Part shown: positions 26,349 through 34,961 of the stretch, piece after piece
Layout of the letters: every line of letters begins with the position of its first letter
Position numbering within the stretch: the stretch's first letter is position 1
From: Mycolicibacter algericus DSM 45454
GTDB taxonomy: Bacteria > Actinomycetota > Actinomycetes > Mycobacteriales > Mycobacteriaceae
Assembly: GCF_002086455.1 (NCBI RefSeq)
Contig: NZ_MVHC01000001.1
Location: 62,001-126,000, forward strand
Length of the DNA: 64,000 nucleotides
Reading direction: 5' to 3'
Translations under genes and position numbers: made by a program
Notes under the pieces: model-generated
What the model was told of the DNA's origin: nothing
Database searches by the model: none
The model's input: only the letters and a program-made list of their open reading frames with translations

Positions 26349-26804
26349 CTATTTAGTGCCGCCGGCCAGGCCGATGGGGGCACCGATAGCTTCGGTCGCC
26401 GCGGCCGCGATAGGGCTCGCCGCGGCGGCGCCGGCCGGCCCCGGTGCGACGAAGGGCACCGGCGGGGGCGCTCCCGGCAGCACCGGGATCGGGGCGATCG
26501 GCACCGGAGGCACCGGACCGGGAAGCCCCATCGGCACGGGCCCCGCGAGAGTCGTCAGGTCAGCCGCAGCAGGACCACAGGGCACCCCCGCGCCGGCCAG
26601 CACCGCCGCATCGGCCGCACCGGCAACCGGCGCCGCCTCGCCGGAGGTGAGAGCGACCACGCCGCCCGCACACACCGGACCACCCACCGGCAACGGCGCC
26701 ACTGACGATGGCGCAGCCGCCGCACCGGCACTGAAGATAAGTGCACTTGCACACAAGCCAATACCGGCGAATAACGCGATACCGGGTCTCCCGAGGCTCT
26801 TCAA
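26349..26804 (-). CDS. Secreted Ala/Pro/Gly-rich small protein
   Basis: A 151-residue protein with a clear signal peptide (Lys3, hydrophobic IALFAGIGLCASALIFSA, AAAA cleavage region near residue 31). The mature part has two cysteines (in GGPVCAGG and GVPCGPAA) and a Pro-rich stretch (GPVPPVPIAPIPVLPGAPPPVP). It starts at TTG 26804 after a GGAG site. It resembles the many small exported mycobacterial proteins of unknown role. No partner gene is evident. Confidence 0.75.
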   Translation of the reverse strand: MKSLGRPGIALFAGIGLCASALIFSAGAAAAPSSVAPLPVGGPVCAGGVVALTSGEAAPVAGAADAAVLAGAGVPCGPAAADLTTLAGPVPMGLPGPVPPVPIAPIPVLPGAPPPVPFVAPGPAGAAAASPIAAAATEAIGAPIGLAGGTK

Positions 26805-27020
26805 CGTGAACTCCGATTGTTAGTATCCAGCCCCCCGGACACGCAATCTGATGACTGCAAACGAACCGTATCACAACGGTGTAAGTTGCCCGGCCGCCCA
26901 ATTTAATCCGTTACCGTACCGATGCGGATCGGCAGCCGCATTGGCTGGGTGTCGGCCCAGATAACTGCTTCGCATTTTGGTGCGGTCACCGCGGACGGGA
27001 CAGAATACTCAACAAATGAG

Positions 27021-27093
27021 TGGAGCTAAGGGGACTCGAACCCCTGACCCCCACACTGCCAGTGTGGTGCGCTACCAGCTGCGCCATAGCCCC
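27021..27093 (-). tRNA. tRNA-Ala (anticodon GGC)
   Basis: The minus strand folds as a full 73-base cloverleaf. The acceptor stem is GGGGCTA paired with TAGCTCC (one G-T), with discriminator A. The D arm is GCGCAGCTGGTAGCGC, the anticodon stem CCACA/TGTGG has loop CTGGCAG giving GGC, and the T arm is AGGGGTTCGAGTCCCCT. No CCA is encoded. Decodes GCC. Confidence 0.96.
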
Positions 27094-27166
27094 GCGATGT
27101 CGTGCTCATCGAAGCTACACCACCGCCATGCCCAGGCTCAAAACACCTGGCCGATCACCCACCCGG

Positions 27167-27616
27167 TCAGGCCGGGTGCTGCGTCTTATGCAGCCCGAAG
27201 GGCACCGCGTCGAGCAGGGTGACCGTCACGCTGGCACCGCTGGGCACCTGGTAGCTGCGCTCCTCACCGCGCCGTGCGCCGGTGATGGCCTTACCGAGCG
27301 GTGACTGCGGGGAATAGACCTCCAGCCCACTCTGGTCGTCGTCACGAACCCCCAGCAGGAAGGTCTCGGTGTCGCCGTCGTCGTAGCGGACCGTGAGCAC
27401 CATGCCCGGCTCGGCCACCCCGTCGTCCGGCGGATCCTCGCCGACGACCGCGACCGCCAACAGGTCGTGGATCTGGTGGATCCGCGCCTGGCGCGACTGT
27501 TGCTCGCTGATGTCGGCGGTGCCCGAACCGATGTGTGGCTCGGACAACTCGGCCAACTCGGCCAACAGCCGGTCCTTGGTCTCCTGTGTCATCCAGACAC
27601 CTTGCGAATCGGTCAT
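27167..27616 (-). CDS. GreA/GreB-like transcription factor with shortened coiled coil
   Basis: A 149-residue Gre-family protein. The C-terminal FKBP-like domain (SPLGKAITGARRGEERSYQVPSG) is well kept, and the N-terminus starts like GreA (VWMTQETKDRLLAELAEL, later RIHQIHDLLAVAVVGE). The antiparallel coiled coil between them is about 20 residues shorter than in GreA, and the usual acidic tip GDLxENxEY is absent (GSGTADISEQQ in its place). It may bind RNA polymerase without stimulating RNA cleavage; that is inference. ATG 27616. Confidence 0.85.
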   Translation of the reverse strand: MTDSQGVWMTQETKDRLLAELAELSEPHIGSGTADISEQQSRQARIHQIHDLLAVAVVGEDPPDDGVAEPGMVLTVRYDDGDTETFLLGVRDDDQSGLEVYSPQSPLGKAITGARRGEERSYQVPSGASVTVTLLDAVPFGLHKTQHPA

Positions 27617-27662
27617 CGACGATCTCCTTTACGAACGGAATCAGCTTGGAGTACTACCGGGC

Positions 27663-28919
27663 TCAGCGCAACGGATCGAGTTCACGCAATACCGCGGACT
27701 GCTTGCCGGTGGTGATCTGCTCCGCCAGCAGCCGGCCCGTCACCGGGCCGTGCGTCAGGCCCCACATACCGTGGCCACCCGCCACGTAGACGGTACGCGG
27801 GCTCACCTCCCCCACCAAGGGGCGCCCGTCCGGGCTGACCGGACGCGGGCCCACCCAGACATCGGTGCGCTCCGCCCAGCGCACGCCGTCGAGCAGCGGG
27901 CGTGTTGCCGCGACGATGGCCTCGACGCGGGCAGGGACTATCGGGGCGTCCGGATCGCCGAACTCCATGGTCCCGGCGACCCGCAGCTTGGCGTTCAACG
28001 GAGTGCAGGCCACCCGGGCATCCGGCAGGTAGATCGGACCGGTGACCGGCCCGTCGACCGGCACCGTGAAGGAGTAGCCGCGGCCGGCCCGCACCGGGAC
28101 CCGAATCCAGCGCGTTGTCAGCTGCGACAGCCAGGCGCCGCTGGCGATCACCGCGGCCGCCGCCGTCAGCGTCGTACCGTCGCGGCCCGTCACCACCGCG
28201 CCGTCTCCCGTCGGCGCCACATCGGTCACGTCCATGGTGTGCAGCGCGGCACCGCGCTCGACCACCGCGCGACCCAGCGCGGTGACGAACCGGCCGGGGT
28301 CGAGGAACCGCTGGCCGTCGATCTGCACCGCAGCGGCGACGGCCGAGGACGCCAGCGGCACGCGCTCGCGCAGCGCCGCACCGGTCAGTTCGGTGCAGAA
28401 CACCGGCCGGCCTGCTTCAGAAAATCGCCGCAGCTCATCGAGCAGACGCTCGGCGTCGGCGGAGGTGCGGAAGATCGCGGTGATCGGGGCATCGGTGACC
28501 GGGGCGTCGACGCCGTTGGCCACCAGTACGTCGTAGGCCTCGATGCACTCGGCGCTCAGCGGCGCGTTGGCCCGCACCGCGCGGCGCCACGCCGACGGCC
28601 GGCTGTTGGCGGCGAAACGCGCCAGAAACGACCAGAGCGCCGGCCCGGCGTTGAGCGGAACCTGCAGCGGCGCGGCCCGGCTGAACAGCGACCGCAGCCC
28701 GAAGCGCAGATTGGCGGGCTCGTTGAGCGGTATGGCCAGCGCCGGGGAAATCCAGCCGGCATTGGCCCACGAGGAACCGGCCGCGACGCCGACACGGTCG
28801 ACGACCGTGACCTCGACACCGCGCTCCTGCAGGAACCACGCGGTCGACAACCCGACAATGCCGGCGCCCACCACGATCACCGACCGTGGCGCGCCGTCGA
28901 TCCGGTTGTCGGCACCCAT
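27663..28919 (-). CDS. FAD-dependent D-amino-acid dehydrogenase-type oxidoreductase
   Basis: A 418-residue DAO-fold flavoprotein. VIVVGAGIVGLSTAWFLQERG near residue 14 binds FAD; SSWANAGWISPALAIPL resembles DadA; the C-terminal VYVAGGHGMWGLTHGPVTGRLLAE closes the FAD site. It likely oxidises D-amino acids or a related amine to the oxo acid, passing electrons to the respiratory chain. It lies 59 bases downstream of a PucR-type regulator gene and next to an MFS transporter gene, all minus strand, suggesting an amine-use locus. Confidence 0.88.
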   Translation of the reverse strand: MGADNRIDGAPRSVIVVGAGIVGLSTAWFLQERGVEVTVVDRVGVAAGSSWANAGWISPALAIPLNEPANLRFGLRSLFSRAAPLQVPLNAGPALWSFLARFAANSRPSAWRRAVRANAPLSAECIEAYDVLVANGVDAPVTDAPITAIFRTSADAERLLDELRRFSEAGRPVFCTELTGAALRERVPLASSAVAAAVQIDGQRFLDPGRFVTALGRAVVERGAALHTMDVTDVAPTGDGAVVTGRDGTTLTAAAAVIASGAWLSQLTTRWIRVPVRAGRGYSFTVPVDGPVTGPIYLPDARVACTPLNAKLRVAGTMEFGDPDAPIVPARVEAIVAATRPLLDGVRWAERTDVWVGPRPVSPDGRPLVGEVSPRTVYVAGGHGMWGLTHGPVTGRLLAEQITTGKQSAVLRELDPLR

Positions 28920-28978
28920 TAGTCCATGATGCGGCGCTCACCCGACCTGCGGTTTAACCGGTTCGCACAACGACGACG

Positions 28979-30529
28979 TCAGGGTTTGTCGAAAGCCGAC
29001 AGGTCACCGGCTGCCAGCTCGATCATCGCCGCGAGCCGGGCGCGGGCATCGTCGAGACCCAGCGGAGTCACCTCGGCCATCTTGCGCAGCCGGTACCGCA
29101 TGGTGTTCTCATGCACGCTCAGCCGCTCGGCGGCTCGCGCCAGATCGCCCTGGGCGTCGAGCCAGGCCCGCAGCGTGGCCACATAGGGCGTGCCGTGCAC
29201 CGCGTCGTGGTTACGCAGTTCGGCGACGGGGCCGCGGGCCGGTATCCGGCCGGACCGTGCCGCGGTGTAGAGCCGTCGCAACACGATCTCGTCCCAGGCC
29301 TCGTCGTAGGCCGGCGGCGCGATGTCGTGCGGCCCGGCTTCGTGCAGCGCCAGGCACTCCTCGGCCTCCCGGCGGGCCGTGGGCAGCTCGGCCACGCCTG
29401 CCACGGCGCTGATCCCTGCCAGCACGCTGGCCTGTTGCGGCAGGACCGAGCGCAGTCCGTGCACCCATTGCCGGGCCTGCGCCGCATCCTGCGCGGGCAG
29501 CACCGTGTACACGGTGTTGGCCGCCAGCGCACTGCGGCCCGGCCGCGACCAGCCGAAACCGGTGGTGACGGCCTCGAACGCCAGCAACAGGCCCGCGTGC
29601 GGTTGGGTGGCGATCCGGGTGTGCACGGCGACCACCCGCAGCGGCGCCTGCGGCAGACCCAGCCTGGCGACCAGGGCGGCGGCCTCGGCCGCGTCGGTCC
29701 GGCCGTCCAGCAACCGGTTCACCCAGTCGGATTCGACCTGGCGTTCCAGATCCGCACTGGCCCGCGACCGCAACACGTGCAGCGCCACCGTGCGGGCGCC
29801 GTCGGCCAGTGCCGTCAGCCGGGTGCCGTTCAACGGGGCGGGGCAGGCCACCCACACCGCCCCCAGCAGCTCTCGGCCGACCCGCACCGCCGCCACCATC
29901 CGGCCGGTCAGTCCGTGCTCGGGGGCGGCGGCGACGAACAGCGGTTCATCGTGGCCTTCCAGATGCGCCAGGACGCCCCGCTTCTCGAACAACTCCCGCA
30001 GCGGCTCGGCTTCCTGCCGGTTCAGAATCGTCGCCGAACGCGCCGGATCGGCGTGCCGCTGACCGCGCGAGTAGGCCAGCACGCGACCCAGCTGATCCTC
30101 GACGGTGACCGCCCCGCCGACGGCATCGGCGAGGCTGTCGGCCACCGCGAACAGATCGGTGGGGCCGCGACCCGATTCGGTTTCCCGGCCTTCGAGCACC
30201 AACCCGTAGACCACCGCGGCCAGCTCGCTCCAGGACACCGCGGGATCCACCACCAGCACCGCCAGCGACTCGCCCTCGCCGGCGAACGCGGTCTTGTCCT
30301 CGGCGTCGCGCACCAGTACGGCGACGGCCTTGACGGCCACCGCCCAGCGCACCGCCTCCTTTACCGAGCGGGCGCCGACAGCCAGCAGGACATCGCCGAC
30401 GGCGGTGCGCTCACCGGTCACCTCGTGCATCACGACGCTGCTCAGCGTCGTCGTCCGCGGGACGGAACAGAACCGCAGGCGAACCCCGTAGCTCCCCACT
30501 ACGTTGACCAGCCGGTCCAGCGTCACCAT
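28979..30529 (-). CDS. PucR-family transcriptional regulator
   Basis: A 516-residue regulator. The N-terminal 120 residues form a PucR-type ligand domain (LVNVVGSYGVRLRF, then VGDVLLAVG), the middle is a GGDEF/GAF-like region, and the C-terminal helix-turn-helix DLARAAERLSVHENTMRYRLRKM is diagnostic. PucR proteins commonly activate purine, amine or amino-acid catabolic genes; the adjacent oxidase is the obvious target. GTG/ATG choices differ by one codon. The 5' end overlaps the end of the MFS transporter gene by about 119 bases. Confidence 0.9.
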   Translation of the reverse strand: MVTLDRLVNVVGSYGVRLRFCSVPRTTTLSSVVMHEVTGERTAVGDVLLAVGARSVKEAVRWAVAVKAVAVLVRDAEDKTAFAGEGESLAVLVVDPAVSWSELAAVVYGLVLEGRETESGRGPTDLFAVADSLADAVGGAVTVEDQLGRVLAYSRGQRHADPARSATILNRQEAEPLRELFEKRGVLAHLEGHDEPLFVAAAPEHGLTGRMVAAVRVGRELLGAVWVACPAPLNGTRLTALADGARTVALHVLRSRASADLERQVESDWVNRLLDGRTDAAEAAALVARLGLPQAPLRVVAVHTRIATQPHAGLLLAFEAVTTGFGWSRPGRSALAANTVYTVLPAQDAAQARQWVHGLRSVLPQQASVLAGISAVAGVAELPTARREAEECLALHEAGPHDIAPPAYDEAWDEIVLRRLYTAARSGRIPARGPVAELRNHDAVHGTPYVATLRAWLDAQGDLARAAERLSVHENTMRYRLRKMAEVTPLGLDDARARLAAMIELAAGDLSAFDKP

Positions 30530-31763
30530 CAACCGAGCCTAGCCACGTCGCACCGGTGATCTCGCCGATCGGGGCCCGCGCGCGGGTCTCCGGCGCCAGC
30601 ACCCAGGCGACGGCCGCGACCAGCAGCACGCCGCCGCTGATCGCGAAGCCCCACTCGAACGACAGCCGTTGGGCGATCTGCCCGACCGCCAGTGATCCCA
30701 CGATCGACCCGAAATCGGCCATCATCTGGTAGGCGGCCACCGCGGTCCCGGCCCGGGCCTGGTTGCCGACCAGGTCGGCGATGACGGCCTGCTGCGGCGC
30801 CCCGTACATGCCCGAGGCCAACCCGGCCAGGTACGCGGCGATCAGGAACACCGCCAGCGACCCGCTCGCGCCGAGCAAGATCGTGGCGACCCCGGCCACC
30901 GCGAGCCCGATGATCAGCGGGCCGCGTCGGCCGATCCGGTCGGACATGTGGCCGCTGGGCAGCACCGCGCACACGTTGCCGATGCCGATCGTGGCCAGCG
31001 CCAGACCGGCGACCGCGGGCCCGCGCTCCAGGACTTCGGTGATGAACAGCGGCACCAACGCCACTCGCAGACCGAACACCGACCAGCCGGTGGCGAAGTT
31101 CGACAGCAGCGCCGACCGGTAGGCACGATGGCCCAGCGCCGCCCGTACCGATACCGTCGGCCCCGTCGAGCCGGCCGGTTCGGCCAGATGCGAATTGCGC
31201 AGGCTGACGAACACGCCGGTGGCCGCTACCAACAGCACCGAACCGTAGAACAAAAACGGCGCACTCAGACCGAAACCCGCTGTCAGACTGCCCAGTACCG
31301 GCCCGCCGACGGTGCCCAGCAGAAACGCCGTCGCGAACATCCCGGCCACCCGCCCCCGAGCATCCGCCGGACTGACCCGGATCATCAGGCCCACGGCGGC
31401 GATGAAGAACATCGTCGACCCGACGCCGCCGAGCGCTCGGAAAAACAAGAGCTGCCAGTAAGTCTGAACGAACGCACACGCCGTGGTGGACACCGAGACG
31501 ATCAACAGCCCGGTCACATAGACCCGGCGCTCCCCGATCCGCTGGACCAGCAGCCCGCTCACCGGCGCGAAGCACAATCGCATCAGCGCGAACGCGGTGA
31601 TGAGGAAGGTCGTCGCGGAGATGCTCACCCCGAAATGCCGGGCATAAACCGGCAATACCGGCGACACCACGCCGTAGCCGAGCGCGATCAGGAAGTTCGC
31701 GCCGAGCAATACCCCGACCTCTCGCGGCAGCCGCGTCCGGGCAGCTGAAGAGTCGGAAGGCAC
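30411..31763 (-). CDS. MFS efflux/uptake transporter
   Basis: A 450-residue major facilitator with 12 predicted helices. The motif-A-like loops LVQRIGERRVY (after helix 2) and MSDRIGRRGPL (after helix 8) are clear. The last 50 residues (after VLAPETRARAP) are polar and mostly encoded where the gene overlaps the PucR gene, so the tail may be recent. Substrate unknown; the neighbourhood suggests an amino-acid or amine, but drug-type MFS proteins look alike. Confidence 0.9.
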   Translation of the reverse strand: MPSDSSAARTRLPREVGVLLGANFLIALGYGVVSPVLPVYARHFGVSISATTFLITAFALMRLCFAPVSGLLVQRIGERRVYVTGLLIVSVSTTACAFVQTYWQLLFFRALGGVGSTMFFIAAVGLMIRVSPADARGRVAGMFATAFLLGTVGGPVLGSLTAGFGLSAPFLFYGSVLLVAATGVFVSLRNSHLAEPAGSTGPTVSVRAALGHRAYRSALLSNFATGWSVFGLRVALVPLFITEVLERGPAVAGLALATIGIGNVCAVLPSGHMSDRIGRRGPLIIGLAVAGVATILLGASGSLAVFLIAAYLAGLASGMYGAPQQAVIADLVGNQARAGTAVAAYQMMADFGSIVGSLAVGQIAQRLSFEWGFAISGGVLLVAAVAWVLAPETRARAPIGEITGATWLGSVDGDAGPAGQRSGELRGSPAVLFRPADDDAEQRRDARGDR

Positions 31764-31906
31764 CCGATAACTTTAGTCATCGGCCCAACCAGGCCTGCAC
31801 GCCACGTGAGGGAGCGCTGTGGGCCGGGCCATGGCCACCGCCCCGGTAATCTCAGGCCCGGAGGCCTGATCATGACGAATTACCGCGACGGTGACGGGGA
31901 CTGGCG

Positions 31907-32440
31907 ATGAACGACGTCGCCGGCACGGCCCGTACCACGAGCCCGAACCACCCCTCGCAACAGCCGGGGCTGCTGCAGCTGTGGGAACAGCGGGCCGCGT
32001 TCACACCGTTCGGCGTGGCCGGCGCCGCTGCGGTGGTGGGCGGCGGCGTGCTGGCCGCCGCGATCGCAGCGCCCTCCCCGACCCGCCATGGCGTCTGGGC
32101 GGTCGCCTACCTGGTGCTGGTGCTCGGCGTCGGCCAATTGGTGCTGGGGGCGGGTCGGGCCGTGTTGGCGGCCGAACCGCTGACACCGACCGCGGCGGTG
32201 GCCACGGCGGTGGCGTTCAACGTCTCCGGAGCCGCGATCGTGCTCGGTGTCGTCACCGACCACATCGTGGTGTTCGACCTCGGCTCCGCGCTGCTGTTGG
32301 CCGTGCTGGCGTGGCTGCTCTACGGTGTGCGACGCCCCGCACGACGCGGCTGGGTGTTGCTCGCCTACCGGCTGTTCATCGCAGCGCTGATCGTAAGTAT
32401 CCCGATCGGGATGCTGATCACCACCGCAGGCCGGGGCTAG
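31907..32440 (+). CDS. Multi-pass membrane protein, function unknown
   Basis: A 177-residue protein with four hydrophobic helices (about residues 37-56, 64-86, 95-116, 122-140) and a final one at 149-172. The N-terminal 30 residues are polar. ATG 31907 follows a weak GGGGA. I do not recognise a family. It is convergent with the DUF488 gene, 21 bases away. Confidence 0.7.
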   Translation: MNDVAGTARTTSPNHPSQQPGLLQLWEQRAAFTPFGVAGAAAVVGGGVLAAAIAAPSPTRHGVWAVAYLVLVLGVGQLVLGAGRAVLAAEPLTPTAAVATAVAFNVSGAAIVLGVVTDHIVVFDLGSALLLAVLAWLLYGVRRPARRGWVLLAYRLFIAALIVSIPIGMLITTAGRG

Positions 32441-32461
32441 CTCCCCGGTTCGGGCCCGGCG

Positions 32462-32830
32462 TCACCGCGACGCGAGCAGCTCGGCCAGTACCGCCGCTTG
32501 ACTGCCGTCCACATCGCGGGTCGCGGTGACCAGCGTGACGGTCTTCGCGCCTCGGGTCAGCTCGCGCAATTCTTCGAGTGCGGCCGCGCCCTGCGGGGAA
32601 GTCAGTTCATCTTTGTAGCGGGCGACGAATTCATCGAAGCGCTCCGGCCGGTGGTCGTACCAGCTGCGCAGTTCCCGAGAGGGCGCAGCATCTTTGAACC
32701 AGCGCCCGACGCGGGGGTCATTCTTGCGGAATCCGCGGGGCCAGACCCGGTCGACGAGAATCCGTTGCCCGTCTTCGGCCCGGGGTTCGTCGTAGACGCG
32801 GGCCACGCGGACGGTGGTTTTTGCGGCCAT
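32462..32830 (-). CDS. DUF488 (YeaO-like) family protein
   Basis: A 122-residue cytoplasmic protein of the DUF488 family. The signatures RVYDEPRAEDGQRILVDRVWPRGF, WFKDAAPSRELRSWYDHRPERFDEF and TLVTATRD are intact. Relatives are small soluble proteins of unknown activity. The gene is isolated between a membrane protein gene and the PPE gene. Confidence 0.9.
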   Translation of the reverse strand: MAAKTTVRVARVYDEPRAEDGQRILVDRVWPRGFRKNDPRVGRWFKDAAPSRELRSWYDHRPERFDEFVARYKDELTSPQGAAALEELRELTRGAKTVTLVTATRDVDGSQAAVLAELLASR

Positions 32831-32942
32831 ACCCCAGGTTATCGCCGGTCAGCGGCTCTTACCATGCGGCTCTGGCCTGCGTCGGAGGAGACTTTCGGGC
32901 AGCTGTGCGGCCGGTCACCAAGCTCGGCGCAGGGTTCCAAAG

Positions 32943-32961
32943 TTAGATTAGGCAATGCTAC
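32943..32961 (+). promoter_or_regulatory. IdeR-like iron box upstream of the PPE gene
   Basis: TTAGATTAGGCAATGCTAC matches the mycobacterial IdeR consensus TTAGGTTAGGCTAACCTAA at 14 of 19 positions, including TTAG and TTAGGC of the left part. It overlaps a TACCTT -10 candidate (32959-32964). IdeR with Fe(II) represses iron-uptake genes from such sites. The distance to the gene start is about 100 bases. Confidence 0.5.
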
Positions 32962-33060
32962 CTTGAGAACATGTGTCAAGTCCCGGTTCGCGGACTGCGG
33001 TGCCGTCCCGCGGACAGCGACCGGATAGGTTCGCTAGTCGCGCCGCGACGTTAGCCGCCG

Positions 33061-34410
33061 ATGCCCTCGATCTGGATCGCAGCGCCACCGGAGGTGCATT
33101 CCGCGCTGCTGGCCAACGGGCCCGGCCCGGGCGTGCTGTTGACCGCTGCGGGCGCCTGGTCGGCGCTGAGTGCCGAATACTCTGCCGTGGCAACGGAGCT
33201 CGTCACCGTGCTCGGCGCCGCCCGGTCGGCGGCCTGGCAGGGTCTGAGCGCCGACAGCTACGTCGCGGCGCACGCGCCGTACCTGGACTGGCTGGCCCGG
33301 GCCAGCGCCGACAGCGCCCGCGCCGCCGCCCAACACGAGGTCGCCGCGGCCGCCTACAGCACCGCCCTGGCGACCATGCCCACCCTGGCGGAGTTGGCGC
33401 TCAACCACACCGTCCACGGCGTACTGACCGCAACGAATTTCTTCGGCATCAACACCATCCCGATCGCACTCAACGAGGCCGACTACGTGCGAATGTGGGT
33501 CCAGGCCGCCACCGTAATGGCGACCTATGACGCAGTGTCGGACGCGGCGCTGGCGTCAATGCCGGCTACCGACCCGGCACCGCCGATACTGACCTCCGAT
33601 ACCGGCCCGACCGAACCCGACGGCGGCGATGAGCCGACGGATCCGGTCGAGGAGGCCAACCGCTGGTTCTGGTTCATCTTTTGGAACATCGTCTTCTGGT
33701 CGACGTTTCTGTTCATCGTGACCATCCCGGTTCGGATACCGATCGTGCTGCCGCTGATGATCATGGCGATCAACGACTTCATCGCGGCCATGCAGGTGGA
33801 ATCCGAACCGGTGGTCGAGGAGCCCGCAGCTGAGCCCGGCCCCGCCCCCATGCCGCACCACATCGTCGCAACCCGCCCGGTCGACCACCCGGTCGCTGTC
33901 GCGGTCGGCATCGGTCCCGGTATCGCCGGATCGGCGGGGACGTCGTCCGGTGCGCCGGCGCCGGCCACCACCGCGCCGGCGATGCCGGTCAGCGGCGCCG
34001 AGATGCTGGGCTATCTGGTCGGCGGCAACCACTCCGAAGGCTTCGGCCCCACCCTGATCGACCGGGACCAGTCCACCGCACCGGCCGCCGGCCTTTCGGC
34101 CGTCAGTGCGGCCAAGGCACCGTCGGCGCGGGCGCCGTTGCGGTCGCGGAAGCGCCGGCGGGCGGCGATGACGGAGTACGCCGACGCCACCATGGTGGTG
34201 GACCCCGAGTTCGCGGCGCCGCCCGTCGATCCGGCCAGCGGCAGCTCCGCAACCGGCGCCGGTCCGCTGGGCTTCACCGGAACCGCTGAGCGCGCCGTTA
34301 CCCGGTCGACGGGACTGATCCGGTTGCGCGACGACGGGTTCGGGGCCGGCCCGGTGATGCCGCTGCTGCCCGAGACCTGGGATCGTGTCGAGGAGAAGGT
34401 CCAAGACTGA
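33061..34410 (+). CDS. PPE-family protein, PPE37-like
   Basis: A 449-residue PPE protein without a paired PE gene. The N-terminal PPE domain (about 1-165) has [10 protein letters not shown] near residue 8, [16 protein letters not shown] and the closing [29 protein letters not shown], very close to what I recall of M. tuberculosis PPE37 (Rv2123). A strongly hydrophobic segment ([36 protein letters not shown], two helices) follows an acidic linker. The C-terminus is low-complexity and ends in the PMLP-type [12 protein letters not shown] proteins are type VII exported; PPE37 is linked to iron/haem use, in line with the IdeR-like box upstream. Confidence 0.85.
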   Translation: MPSIWIAAPPEVHSALLANGPGPGVLLTAAGAWSALSAEYSAVATELVTVLGAARSAAWQGLSADSYVAAHAPYLDWLARASADSARAAAQHEVAAAAYSTALATMPTLAELALNHTVHGVLTATNFFGINTIPIALNEADYVRMWVQAATVMATYDAVSDAALASMPATDPAPPILTSDTGPTEPDGGDEPTDPVEEANRWFWFIFWNIVFWSTFLFIVTIPVRIPIVLPLMIMAINDFIAAMQVESEPVVEEPAAEPGPAPMPHHIVATRPVDHPVAVAVGIGPGIAGSAGTSSGAPAPATTAPAMPVSGAEMLGYLVGGNHSEGFGPTLIDRDQSTAPAAGLSAVSAAKAPSARAPLRSRKRRRAAMTEYADATMVVDPEFAAPPVDPASGSSATGAGPLGFTGTAERAVTRSTGLIRLRDDGFGAGPVMPLLPETWDRVEEKVQD

Positions 34411-34435
34411 GCGCTACTCGAGCCTGGAAAAGGAA

Positions 34436-34466
34436 AGCCGGCCAGAGCTTGTCGCTCTGGCCGGCT
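34436..34466. terminator. Bidirectional terminator between the PPE gene and ssrA
   Basis: A perfect 13-bp stem: AGCCGGCCAGAGC (34436-34448) and GCTCTGGCCGGCT (34454-34466) with loop TTGTC. On the minus strand it is followed by TTTCCTTTTCC, a U-rich tail, so it is a good intrinsic terminator for tmRNA. It also lies 25 bases after the PPE stop. Confidence 0.9.
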
Positions 34467-34475
34467 ACCTAGGTG

Positions 34476-34865
34476 TGGAGCTGCCGGGAATCGAACCCGG
34501 GTCCTACGGCATTCCCTCAAGGCTTCTCCGTGCGCAGTTCGCTATGCCTCTACTCGGATCTCCCGGTCACGCGAACTAGCCGAGATGACGATCCCAGTCG
34601 CTGTTGGTGTCCCGATAAATCCCGCGACCGGACGTATCGGTGGATCCCTCTAGTCGATGCCAGGGTCCGGGCCGAGGGCTTTCCCGGTCTGACAGGCCCG
34701 CTATCGCTTAGGCAGCGAGAGCGAAGTCGCTCTGAAGAGCGACCTTAGCCGGAGTAAGTGCAACCTTGGCGCTTACTTGGTTACAGCGACGCTTAACGGT
34801 GGTCTCCTGCCTGCACCGGCACGCTTCCCTTGATTCGACACACGCAGTCGAAACCTTTCAGCCCC
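34476..34865 (-). ncRNA. ssrA: tmRNA (ssrA) with a 20-residue tag
   Basis: A one-piece tmRNA of about 390 bases. The tRNA-like ends pair as GGGGCTG (34865-34859) and CAGCTCC (34483-34477), and the T arm GGGTTCGATTCCC is present; CCA is not encoded. The resume codon, by alignment with the conserved AACCAA-TAAGC context, is GCC at 34770. The tag reads AKVALTPAKVALQSDFALAA and ends at TAA 34708. From memory, mycobacterial tags are about 12 residues ending DYALAA, so this one is longer. The pseudoknot region downstream is conserved in style. tmRNA with SmpB rescues stalled ribosomes; smpB lies nearby. Confidence 0.95.
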
Positions 34866-34880
34866 CTGTCCTGGGTATTT

Positions 34881-34899
34881 TCCGCCGACGCTCGGCGGA
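34881..34899 (-). promoter_or_regulatory. Hairpin and promoter just upstream of ssrA
   Basis: TCCGCCGA-CGC-TCGGCGGA is a perfect 8-bp stem with a 3-base loop, 16 bases before the mature tmRNA 5' end. TACTAT (34911-34906 on the minus strand) just beyond it fits a -10, so the precursor would begin near the hairpin and be trimmed by RNase P. No clear -35 was found. Confidence 0.45.
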
Positions 34900-34961
34900 C
34901 ACTTCATAGTACGCGGTTGCAACGACGAACGGGCCCCCGTTCATTCCCCGCTGCCGGCACG

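Noticed and set aside
34476..34865. tmRNA or the nearby tRNA-Ala as an integration site
   Set aside because: No integrase, no direct repeat of the RNA 3' ends and no phage-like genes lie beside them; the flanks are conserved housekeeping genes or ordinary accessory genes.
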